A DNA stretch of 10,570 nt, taken from contig LGRX02027945.1 in NCBI GenBank assembly GCA_001247695.2, forward strand, positions 1-10,570. The letters run 5' to 3'. Positions 1-6,994 of this stretch are shown here, piece after piece; position 1 is the stretch's first letter, and the number at the start of each line of letters is the position of its first letter. Both the position numbers and the translations under genes were made by a program. The notes under the pieces are model-generated. The model ran no database searches, had not been told where the DNA came from, and saw only the letters and a list, made by a program, of their open reading frames with translations. The DNA comes from Cymbomonas tetramitiformis. Taxonomy: Eukaryota; Chlorophyta; Pyramimonadophyceae; Pyramimonadales; Pyramimonadaceae.

Positions 1-1167
1 CTCGGAACACGTCCTCCAAGCTTCCTTCGTCGGTAGAAAGCATCTTCGTGAAGGCTTCCATCGTTGCTGCAGCTTTTAGCCTCTCTGCACTAGCGTTACC
101 AAATGATGGCACCGCTTTCGCAATCGCTTCCTGCGTGTCGGGTGAAAGAATCGCTTTTCCTTTTTTCTGCACAGGAGAACAAGCGTGTACACCCTTGTGC
201 TCGAAAAAAAGAAGACACCCTCCACCAGCTTCCAGCTCCACGCGTGCAGCCGTGCAACGAGCTGAACAAGGAATATATTCTGTTGGGACTTGGCACTTGG
301 GGCAAACCGGACCAAGAACCTGTACAAGCCCGAAGAAAGGGTTAGGAAAAAAAATGCCAAATAGTACCTTTGAGACAAAGGTTTTAGGGAACGCAAGAGA
401 GTATTCACCTTGTGTCCAAGAAAGTCTTCCTGTGTGCTTGACGTTGGTCGCTTCACAAGGCGCTTCACGAAGTGTTTGCCACCAACTTTGAAAAACACGC
501 AGTCCTCCACTTTACAGACATATTCACCAAGGCAGTGCATTGAGCGAGCTGAAACGTTCTGCTTGCCGTAAACGTCACTTAGCGACTTCCAAGTAGTGTT
601 ACCACATGCGGACCAGGTGCGGTTTGTGACGAAGAAATCAAGTTGTAGTAAAGGGGTACCTTTCCTTGTGCCAGTGAGCTCTCCAGTGAAATGGGTTGCG
701 AAGACTTTTGAACCGTCGACGTCGATAGGCACTTTACTGGTAAGTGTGACGCCCTCCGGCCACGTTATTTCCCCTGAAGGGTTGTTGTTGCTGGCAGCAT
801 CAGACTTTTGATGTTGCGGAGAGAAGCTGGCTCTGGAGCTCTCACCGGTAATTAACAAGTCTTCTGAGTCAGAGTCGGAGGCTGAGTCAGAGTCAACCAA
901 AGCAGGAATTTCTTCCTCGGGGTCCGAACACTCGATGAATATTTGGTAAAGATGCTCAGGGACGACTGGTAACAACTCAACACTTTGAAATATTTCGTCA
1001 GTGTTCATGTTCATCAGGGTGTAACTCTGATCATCTTTGACCTTAAAAACTTTACGCAGCACCTCCCCAACAACGTAAGGGTCGCCTTTTGCAAAAACAA
1101 GAGGGACTTCACTGACAGTTTCTTCCCCGTCGTCGTTGTACACGACGTTAAAAAATTGCGACGACAT
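1..1167 (-). CDS. Cys/His-cluster protein, two exons seen, 3' end beyond the window
   Basis: Exon 1 is 1167-409 (ATG, 253 codons). The intron is 408-320 (89 bp, GTGAAT...TACAG, phase 0). Exon 2 is 319-1 and stays open to the window edge. Read unspliced, the frame degenerates into low-quality sequence after residue 253. Spliced, it continues as a compact Cys-rich segment, which is the main support for the model. Visible parts: an unassigned N-terminal region (1-80), an acidic Asp/Ser stretch (about 92-103), a domain with W136, W185 and W193, then Cys 212, 218, 223, a CxxC at 259/262, CxxxC at 271/275, Cys288 and HxxxHxC at 294/298/300. The His/Cys ending recalls WRKY-GCM1/FLYWCH-type zinc modules found in some MULE-like transposases and transcription factors, but I cannot place it in a family. 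It is transcribed divergently from the gene starting at 1548. Function unknown; DNA binding is an inference. Confidence 0.75.
320..408 (-). other. Intron 1 of the Cys/His-cluster gene
   Basis: The donor follows an AAG codon (AAG|GTGAAT) and the acceptor is TTGTACAG|GTT, preceded by a T-rich tract on the minus strand. Removing it joins two phase-0 exons without a stop. The downstream frame then contains CxxC, CxxxC and HxxxHxC groups, which the unspliced frame lacks. Unlike the introns after 6995 it contains no TTAGT/ACTAA words. Confidence 0.75.
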
Positions 1168-1547
1168 TTATTTTGTTACATATTTTTCCTTGCGTAACGA
1201 ATAAACAAAATAATTCAAAAGCGGCGCAGAAACTTCAAGGGTGTGAACTTTTCACAAGACAAGAACTGAACTGTCACAGGGCAGTTGACCTGTGACAAGG
1301 CAAGAGTACTCTTACACTCTACGCGTCTGTCAAATTTTATCAATGTCTGTCACACCGCGGTAAAACGCGCACGCGAAAAAAAAAATCACGGACAGCTGTC
1401 GCGCGTAAGGCCGGCAAGTGTCACAAGTCAACAAACCCAAAAAAGGCGGCACCTTGAAGAAATACTGTAAGTTTAAGAACCTTTTTTGCGGGGCACCACT
1501 TAACTTTGAGCCGTTTGATTCTAACTTTTCAAAACTATTCAAAGAAG
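1168..1547. promoter_or_regulatory. Shared divergent upstream region with TGTCAC palindromes
   Basis: This 380-bp gap separates the two outward-facing start codons at 1167 and 1548, so it should hold both promoters and 5' leaders. It has a perfect 9-bp inverted repeat TGTCACAGG / CCTGTGACA (1272-1280 and 1289-1297), further TGTCAC words at 1348-1353 and 1419-1424, TGTCA at 1328, a perfect 10-bp palindrome GACAGCTGTC at 1391-1400, and TGTGAA-CTT-TTCACA near 1240-1256. No TATA box stands out. That these are protein-binding sites is an inference from their symmetry and repetition. Confidence 0.45.
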
Positions 1548-4416
1548 ATGGGACCTAAGGCGGGTAAAAAACCGGCAACTCCTAAAGGTCCAGCGCCCGA
1601 ACGCAGCAAGGTTAGGCACAACTACCAAGAGATCTTCGAGACTCACTTGGTAGAATTAAAAAAAGAAGCGAAGCTCTCCGACTGCTGGTTCGGAGACAAC
1701 CCTCGCGGAGACGAAAACGACGGGGAGGCCGTCAAGGAATCCTACGCGCAGCATGGGAAACTGCGTGACGAGCCGCCCATGCTGTGGGCAAAGCTTCCCG
1801 CTGAGAGGCCGGAGCACTACGCTCACATCCCTAAAAGGTAAAGTCCTAAACTCTTCTTGGAAAAACAGTTGAGCCCGCCTGTTTTAACATTAATGTCAAA
1901 AGTCAGCCGATGCAGCAATATTTCCTGGAAAAACAGTTGATCCCGCCTGTTTTAACATTAATGTCAAAAGTCAGCCGATGCAGCAATATTTCTGGAAAAG
2001 CAGTTGAGAGCCCGCTGTTTAACATTAATGTCAAGAAATCGGCCGATGCGACAATATTTCCTGGAAAAGCAGGTTGATCTCACTTTGTTTAACATTAATG
2101 TCAAAAGAAATCGGCCGATGCGACAATATTTCCTGGAAAAGCGGTTGAGCCACTTTGTTTTAACATTAATGTCAAAAAGTCAGCCGATGCGACAATATTT
2201 CTACGGAAAAAGCAGTTGATCTCGCCTGTTTTAACATTAATGTCAAAAGTCAGCCGATGCAGCAATATTTCCTGGAAAAACAGTTGAGCCCGCCTGTTTT
2301 AACATTAATGTCAAAAGTCAGCCGATGCAGCAATATTTCCTGGAAAAACAGTTGATCTCGCCTGTTTAACATTAATGTCAAAAGTCGACCGATGAAGCAA
2401 TATTTCCTGGAAAAACAGTTGATCTCGCCTGTTCTAACATTAATGTCAAAAGTCAGCCGATGCAGCAATATTTCCTGGAAAAACAGTTGATCTCGCCTGT
2501 TCTAACATTAATGTCAGAAGTCTGAACTTGCATGGAGTTTTATTTACTGATTGTGTGCTCCTAAAGTTTTCTTTGTTGTCTTTTAATTTGTTGCAGAGAT
2601 TTGTTTAGAGGCGTGCGCGCCTTTCAAAGAAGACGTGCAATGAACCGAGAAGCTGAAAGAATTAGGATCAGCAGAGAAATTACTAGACGTAGGCGTAGCA
2701 TTTTAGACAGGGGGTTTTAAGACTTTTAACATGTATTTTTATTGAAAATTATGTTTGCCTTTCAGCTTTAAATATGTTTGCATCGACGGCCATGGCCGTC
2801 ACGCTTTTTACGAACACGCTTTCAACAATGGATGCCAGCTCCGTCGTAAAGAAGTCAACGCGGGGGAAAAGATGTTTCAGACACACGATGCTACCATTTT
2901 GGACGAGCTTCTTACTCTGGATGAGATTACAACGTTGGCCGTTGCTAAGATCTCTGTGAATGATTCCGGGTCAAAGGCGAGGACTTTTTTCCAGGACTAC
3001 TCAATGTTCAAGTAAGATATTTTAAGTCTTCTGTTAGCTTTTTATTTTTCAACTCTTGGTACTCAGTTTTATTTTTGATGCAGGTGGAACATCCTGGCCT
3101 TTCAAAAGTCCACCAAAAAGAAGGTCAAGTCCACCGACCTTCTGGCTCAGTACCAGAGCCCGGAGTTTGATCAACGATTCTTCACTCGGCTTTTGAAGAT
3201 TCAGGAGTACCTGCATGACAAGCCGAAGATCGAGGAAATCATCCGCCTCTGCTGCAACGCTCTTGGTAAAGGGTGTTGCCTTAATTTTGACTCGTTGTAC
3301 TCTAACAAGGAGTTGGAGAGGCTCACCCCGGCCCAGCAACTTCTTGTTTTCGAGGAGTGCAAAAAGAGCTTACCTTTCGTGGAGAACACTGTGGGAGGCG
3401 GTGTGAGGAAGATCACGGACAGCAAGAAACTGAAGGCGGTGGAGGGCTCACCAAAGCCTTCTCGGGTCATCACGTCTCCTAGATCCTTTACGGATTGCTG
3501 TACTGCATTCTGGATGAGGACCAGTACGGTGACACACATCCATGCCATGGGTGGAAAGGTCATGGACACGGAGAAGGCGACCCAATGGATCGATAGCTTG
3601 CACGCAGGCAAACTGGACAGTGTTCTGTTGGGAGAGGTACGTATAGCTGTTTGAGGATTAGTTCACCATTCTTTTGTCAACCATTAAAAATATTCTTTTA
3701 ATTTCAGGCGGACAACCTGAAGCCACCTTCGGCTGCAAACACGGGCCGGCTTGGTGGGAAGGAGGACCTTTTCATCAAGAAGGCGGTGAAGAGGTACATT
3801 GACCACTGCCGTTGGAAGGAGGTGAGTGTCGAGACGAACACCCTTTCGGAAGGCGAGGAGGAGCAGGGCGAGTCTGAGGCTGCCCCGGAGAGTGGATCTG
3901 ACATGGAGATGGAACTCGATGACTTCAGTCTCTCAGACGAAGAGGAAGAGGACCGAGAGGCCCGACTGAAAAGGAATGAAGATCGTAAGAAGCTTGAGGA
4001 GTTTGAGGCTCGCGCGGAGGCACTCACCAGGCAGGAGAAAAGGAACCAAGAGTTCAAGGATGAACGGTGAGTGTTGTTGGGTTTTATATTTAAAAGGTAA
4101 CCCCAGCACCCACCTCACTTATACACGGTTAAGTGTTTGCAGAAACAAGATGGATGAGATCGCAGCTCAACTCGAGGAAAAGGAAGCCCATGACAAGGAG
4201 GTGGCAGAGAGATTGCAAAGGAAACTGGAGGAGAAGGCCGCAGAGGTACGTGCGGAGAAAGAGCGGAAGCAGGAGGCAGTAGTGGAGGAGAAGGAAACGG
4301 AAGAGGAAGTTGCTCCCGAGCCACTAGACCTCACCAGCGTGACATTGAACAAGGTGTTCCCTACCATTTTAGAAAACGTTAGTACGTGCACTAACGATAT
4401 ACTAACGACACACTAA
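1548..4416 (+). CDS. Unassigned protein with acidic patch and charged coiled-coil tail, six exons
   Basis: Modelled exons: 1548-1837, 2597-2713, 2766-3011, 3084-3636, 3708-4066, 4143-4416, giving about 612 residues. All junctions have GT...AG and keep frame (phases 2,2,2,0,2). The ATG at 1548 is chosen because upstream in-frame sequence has no ATG and the start is basic (Lys/Pro-rich). Residues 97-135 are Arg-rich and depend on the weakly supported second exon. Residues 136-440 are compact with paired cysteines (RLCC...KGCC) but match no family I know. Residues about 450-484 are a Glu/Asp/Ser acidic patch. Residues about 484-570 are Lys/Glu/Arg-rich with long-helix or coiled-coil character. 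The final dozen residues and the stop come from the TTAGT/ACTAA repeat starting at 4378, so the natural 3' end may be lost or an intron may begin there. Role unknown; nuclear or nucleic-acid association is only suggested by composition. Confidence 0.7.
1838..2596 (+). other. Intron 1 of the coiled-coil gene, enlarged by a tandem array
   Basis: The donor is AAAAG|GTAAAG and the acceptor TTTGTTGCAG|AG after a T-rich tract. At 759 bp it is about ten times longer than the gene's other introns (52, 72, 71 and 76 bp). Almost all the excess is the tandem repeat at about 1856-2518. The intron is phase 2, so it can join either to the exon at 2597 or directly to the exon at 2766 without breaking frame. 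Confidence 0.65.
1856..2518 (+). repeat. Ten-copy tandem repeat, 67-71 bp unit, inside an intron
   Basis: The word AACATTAATGTCA recurs starting at 1886, 1954, 2021, 2091, 2162, 2233, 2301, 2368, 2436 and 2504, giving periods of 67-71 bp. Each unit has two symmetric pieces, the perfect palindrome ACATTAATGT and TTTCCTGGAAA, joined by a GTTGATCTCGCC-like linker and AGTCAGCCGATGCAGCAAT. The first unit is partial. Copies 3-5 form a divergent subgroup (GGCCGATGCGACAAT, CACTTTG). Outer copies are more alike, suggesting expansion by unequal exchange or slippage. Open frames across the array on either strand are artefacts of the period. Confidence 0.95.
2597..2713 (+). other. Candidate 39-codon cassette exon of the coiled-coil gene
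   Basis: It has a good acceptor (TTGTTGCAG) and an open frame encoding an Arg-rich segment. The only in-phase donor is GG|GTTTTA, which is weak and would leave a 52-bp intron (2714-2765). If that donor is not used, the frame stops at TAA 2718-2720. Skipping the exon also keeps frame because both flanking introns are phase 2. The exon is therefore either a cassette or a mis-modelled piece of intron. Confidence 0.45.
3012..3083 (+). other. Intron between exons 3 and 4 of the coiled-coil gene
   Basis: Donor AA|GTAAGA, acceptor TTTTTGATGCAG|G, 72 bp, phase 2, AT-rich. Joining the flanking frames produces one continuous open frame across exons 3 and 4. Confidence 0.8.
3637..3707 (+). other. Intron between exons 4 and 5 of the coiled-coil gene
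   Basis: Donor GAG|GTACGT, acceptor TTTTAATTTCAG|GCG, 71 bp, phase 0. Read through, it gives a stop after five codons; spliced, the frame continues into the acidic patch exon. Confidence 0.85.
4067..4142 (+). other. Intron between exons 5 and 6 of the coiled-coil gene
   Basis: Donor CG|GTGAGT, acceptor GTGTTTGCAG|A, 76 bp, phase 2. It interrupts the long charged helix; both flanking exons encode the same Lys/Glu-rich pattern, which supports the join. Confidence 0.85.
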
Positions 4417-4475
4417 CTGTATAAGAGTACGGCGCGTTAGTGTGCTTGTACATACACTAATAGCACGCTAACTGC

Positions 4476-4537
4476 GTCGTTAAGGTACCGTTAGGGCACG
4501 CATTCTGTGCAACATACCTTAACGGTACCTTAACGAC
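4476..4537. repeat. 18-bp perfect inverted repeat with a nested stem
   Basis: GTCGTTAAGGTACCGTTA (4476-4493) is the exact reverse complement of 4520-4537. The 26-nt interval holds a smaller GCAC...GTGC stem. Each arm contains the palindromic GGTACC. In RNA or single-stranded DNA it would form a stable hairpin. Confidence 0.85.
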
Positions 4538-4624
4538 ACACTAACTAAGTCGGTTAACGCGTGGTTAGAACATTAACTGCCACACTAACAGGCACACTAA
4601 CCCACACACTAACGACACACTAAC

Positions 4625-4916
4625 TTTGAGCATTAACGGATGGTTAGTATACAGATAGTGTGTCGTTAGGATATCGTTAATATACCACTAACACTACACT
4701 AACGACACACTAACGACACACTAACGACACACTAACTTTGAGCATTAACGGATGGTTAGTATACAGATAGTGTGTCGTTAGGATATCGTTAATATACCAC
4801 TAACACTACACTAACAGCACACTAACGACACACTAACTTTGAGCATTAACGGATGGTTAGTATACAGATAGTGTGTCGTTAGGATATCGTTAATATACCA
4901 CTAACACTACACTAAC
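4625..4916 (+). repeat. 79-bp core x 3, spaced by whole numbers of an 11-mer
   Basis: Three copies of a 79-bp core that look identical by eye lie at 4625-4703, 4737-4815 and 4838-4916, each beginning TTTGAGCATTAACGG. The spacers are 33 bp (three copies of GACACACTAAC) and 22 bp (two copies, the first with AG for GAC... start variation). Inside the core the words TTAAC, TTAGT, ATAGT, TTAGG, TTAAT, CTAAC and CTAAC also step by 11 bp. Confidence 0.95.
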
Positions 4917-4929
4917 AGCACACTAACCT

Positions 4930-4960
4930 TGTGCACACTAACGACCGGTTAGTGTGCACA
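4930..4960. repeat. 13-bp perfect hairpin with 5-nt loop
   Basis: TGTGCACACTAAC (4930-4942), loop GACCG, then its exact reverse complement (4948-4960). The stem consists of a CTAAC word facing a GTTAG word. It marks the right end of the dense repeat block. Confidence 0.85.
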
Positions 4961-4997
4961 TAATCTAGTGTTAGTGTTCAGATAGTGTATCATACCA

Positions 4998-5745
4998 TTG
5001 TGCTATCCCATTCTAAAAGCATACGCGCGTTCACTTGCTACACACGTACACACTATTGAAGATGTAAGCACAAACACGAATGTTGTGTGTGTGCATGATA
5101 GATGCACACACACCATACAAGCTTGCATAATTTCATATGTGGCGGGGTGTGTACAAATGTGCATTCATGTTGTGTGTGGCAAAATGATGCTTTCAAGAAC
5201 ACAATTCTTTCGCAAGAATGCGCAAATGCAATATGTGTATACACAAAGTATGCATGACAATGAATAGAAGACAAAATAAGAACGTTATATCCATCATTCA
5301 ACTATATTTACATTGCTTTCTAAACACTAATATGTTTGCGAGTTGTTGATCACAATTCTCTAAAAGAAAAGTTCAACAAAACGCGCGATCTTGCGAATAT
5401 CAGCCTAATCTACTCTACAAACAAAAGTCAACATATCACAAGTGCAAGCAAGGATGATCAAACTTCTCTACTCTACTCTACTCTAGAAAGAAAAGAAATC
5501 GTTCCAATGTACCTGCGTTTGAAAAACCCAGCCCACACAAGGAGTCTCAATAAGTATGATCAAAACGCGTTGAAGAGAAACTAAAGACAGATCATGTAAA
5601 ACAATTTGAGAGAACCATACCAATGAAAGATTCGAAGAGCTCGAATCGCTCGAAGAGCTCAAAGACTAGAAGAACTAAAGAACAACTTCATTTCTGCGCG
5701 CAAAAGAAAAACAAGTTAGCAAGTAACCACAAGAAAATAATAAAT
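4998..5745. other. AT-rich intergenic stretch without a convincing gene
   Basis: Two open frames here (about 89 and 82 codons) have low-complexity composition and no splice support. What can be seen: a 12-bp perfect inverted repeat with a 5-nt loop (5085-5096 and 5102-5113, GTGTGTGTGCAT with GATAG loop), CTCTA x 4 at 5466-5485, and a doubled CGAAGAGCTC near 5634-5668. The TTAGT/ACTAA words become rare here. Confidence 0.6.
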
Positions 5746-5749
5746 TCAG

Positions 5750-5844
5750 CGGGGTGAGTCGGATTCGAACCAACTTGTCCTAGTCCATTGGACTAGGAAC
5801 CAAGAAACCAATTTCTCTTTTTGACACCCCTACGCACTTGGCTA
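5750..5844 (-). other. tRNA-like sequence with A and B boxes (tRNA relic or SINE head)
   Basis: On the minus strand an A-box-like TAGCCAAGTGCGTA (5844-5831) is followed by a perfect B box GGTTCGAATCC (5771-5761). A 5-bp T stem and 7-nt loop precede TCACCCCG at 5757-5750. A GGGGTGT at 5830-5824 can pair with that acceptor in six of seven positions, but then no normal D arm remains. A 9-bp arm with a 3-nt loop (TCCTAGTCC / GGACTAGGA, 5778-5798) lies between the boxes. This is a Pol III promoter-like relic rather than a clean tRNA gene. Confidence 0.5.
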
Positions 5845-5969
5845 AAGACCAAGACGCGCAGCAAAACAATCGTGGCTACACATGAAAACATCCTCGCAAG
5901 CATAAAGTTACGGTAGAAATAAAAAATACATGAGCGAGAGCGAGTACGCACTTGAAACAAGGTCAAGCA

Positions 5970-5984
5970 CAGCAGCAGCAGCAG
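5970..5984 (+). repeat. CAG x 5 microsatellite
   Basis: Five CAG triplets in a row, followed by CTGCAC. It falls in an open frame that I do not believe is coding. Confidence 0.9.
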
Positions 5985-6079
5985 CTGCACACGACTGCTA
6001 CAGACTGTTCACTGTCTCAGTGTGTAGACACCGAAGTGTAGAAGGTGTTGAAATAATTCAAAACCACAAACGGATACCT

Positions 6080-6175
6080 CGTCATGTCATGTCAGTCGGT
6101 CGGTGCGGTGTTGCCCACTACAGTACAGTGACACAGTGCTGGTCATCGTCAGTCTCGGTCGGTCGGTCAACGTCC
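6080..6175. repeat. GGTC-rich simple repeat and short dispersed repeat copy 1
   Basis: GTCAT and GTCGGTCGGT words cluster at about 6081-6105 and again at about 6152-6170. Between them, 6106-6134 is a 29-bp sequence (CGGTGTTGCCCACTACAGTA...) that recurs at 8667-8695 with three differences. No gene is visible in 5900-6230. Confidence 0.7.
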
Positions 6176-6232
6176 GATTTTTCAATTTCGATTTATGACT
6201 TAGTCATTATTTCCGTTCAATTGTCATCCTCT

Positions 6233-6314
6233 TCGATCGTAGCGCAGTTGGACATGATGAATGTGACAACCCATTAGGAAACCGACCGCACGGGTTCGAA
6301 TCCTGCTGTCGGCT
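6233..6314 (+). other. Second tRNA-like sequence with A and B boxes
   Basis: The A-box-like TAGCGCAGTTGG (6240-6251) and perfect B box GGTTCGAATCC (6293-6303) are correctly ordered and about 41 bp apart. The T stem pairs in four of five positions. The seven bases before the A box do not pair with TGTCGGC after the T arm, so no acceptor stem forms; instead CCGAC/GTCGG encloses the T arm. This suggests a tRNA-derived SINE head or decayed tRNA. Confidence 0.5.
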
Positions 6315-6397
6315 AAAATTATTATCGCGCGATTCGACGCCATCGCGCGATCACGATGGTTTGATGAAATTTTCCTATCACATTTGGGAATTTCGAG

Positions 6398-6807
6398 TTT
6401 TAGGGGAGTATTCCATTGTTAGTACGCTAACAGGACGCTAACAGTAGGCCTTAGCGCACTAACGTTGCCCTAACTGAACACTAACAGAAGGAATCTTTTA
6501 GGGAATATGCCATTGTGCGTTAGTGCATGCCACCTAATGCCTCCTTAACGACGTCAATAGGGCGCCATTTAGTGTCTTGTTGCATGTAATGCACTAACTC
6601 ACGCCGAGTTAGTGCATTACATGCAACAAGACACTAAATGGCGCCCTATTGACGTCGTTAAGGAGGCATTAGGTGGCATGCACTAACGCACAATGGCATA
6701 TTCCCTAAAAGATTCCTTCTGTTAGTGTTCAGTTAGGGCAACGTTAGTGCGCTAAGGCCTGCTGTTAGCGTCCTGTTAGCGTACTAACAATGGAATATTC
6801 CCTAAAA
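6398..6807. repeat. 410-bp foldback: about 203-bp arms around a 5-nt loop
   Basis: Arms 6398-6600 and 6606-6807 are reverse complements around the loop ACGCC (6601-6605). I checked the inner 180 bp base by base and found one mismatch (GGCCTACTG against GGCCTGCTG). The outer 20 bp have a small indel/substitution (TTTTAGGGGAGTATT against TTTTAGGGAATATT). The arms contain TTAGT and CTAAC words, many on the 11-bp spacing. It resembles a foldback-type non-autonomous element; I see no clear target-site duplication. Confidence 0.95.
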
Positions 6808-6936
6808 GATTCCTTCCGTTAGTGTCCAGTTGGGGCAACGTTAGTGCGCTAAGGCATGCCGTTAGCGTCCTGTTAGCGTACTAACAATGGAATATTCCCG
6901 AAAAGATCCCTTCTGTTAAACTCACACTAACAACGC
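6703..6936 (+). repeat. 97-bp tandem block, 2.4 copies
   Basis: CCCTAAAAGATTCCTT starts at 6703 and 6800 and a variant CCCGAAAAGATCCCTT at 6897, a 97-bp period. The first copy is the outer part of the right foldback arm, so tandem duplication happened at the foldback edge. The last unit diverges after GTTAAACTCACACTAAC. Confidence 0.9.
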
Positions 6937-6954
6937 GAATATTACATAATAGGA

Positions 6955-6975
6955 GGGCGGGTGGGGTGGGGGGGG
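6955..6975 (+). promoter_or_regulatory. Strong G-quadruplex-type G run before a start codon
   Basis: Four G runs (3, 3, 4 and 8) separated by single bases lie 20 bp upstream of the ATG at 6995. This meets the usual G3+N1-7 pattern with the shortest possible loops. It is followed by CAG, so the segment could alternatively be the end of an unseen upstream intron. Any regulatory effect is inference. Confidence 0.5.
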
Positions 6976-6994
6976 CAGAATTGGGATTTGTGCA

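Larger units (their letters stand above)
4378..4997. repeat. Dense TTAGT / ACTAA repeat domain with 11-bp spacing
   Basis: From GTTAGT at 4378 the sequence is dominated by short words of the type TTAGT, TTAAC and CTAAC. Successive words are most often 11 bp apart (CTAACGATATA|CTAACGACACA|CTAAC at 4391-4417), sometimes 12 or 13. It holds the triplicated 79-bp core and two strong hairpins listed separately. I see no convincing gene in it. It overlaps the last 39 bases of the coiled-coil gene model. Confidence 0.9.

Noticed and set aside
76..1167. A single unspliced 363-codon frame for gene 1
   Set aside because: After residue 253 the unspliced frame is low quality; removing 408-320 gives a Cys/His-rich continuation open to the window edge.
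2004..2468. Open frames on both strands over the 68-bp array
   Set aside because: They repeat with the array period and change frame with unit length, so they are artefacts of tandem repetition inside an intron.
1856..2518. CRISPR array
   Set aside because: The whole unit repeats with no unique spacers, no cas genes are present and the context is a spliced eukaryotic gene.
4378..4997. Subterminal repeats of a CACTA (En/Spm) transposon
   Set aside because: CACTA words and short direct/inverted repeats invite this idea, but no CACTA-type transposase, defined termini or 3-bp target duplication is visible, and the words come from the wider 11-bp repeat.
4998..5584. Two open frames of 89 and 82 codons as genes
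   Set aside because: Low-complexity TG/AC-rich or AT-rich sequence, no splice support, no recognisable domain and overlap with a perfect hairpin.
5750..5844. Genuine tRNA gene
   Set aside because: Good T arm and B box, but the A-box and acceptor positions cannot both be satisfied in one cloverleaf.
5930..6277. A 115-codon open frame containing the CAG run
   Set aside because: It covers simple repeats (CAG, GGTC) and ends inside a tRNA-like sequence; composition is not protein-like.
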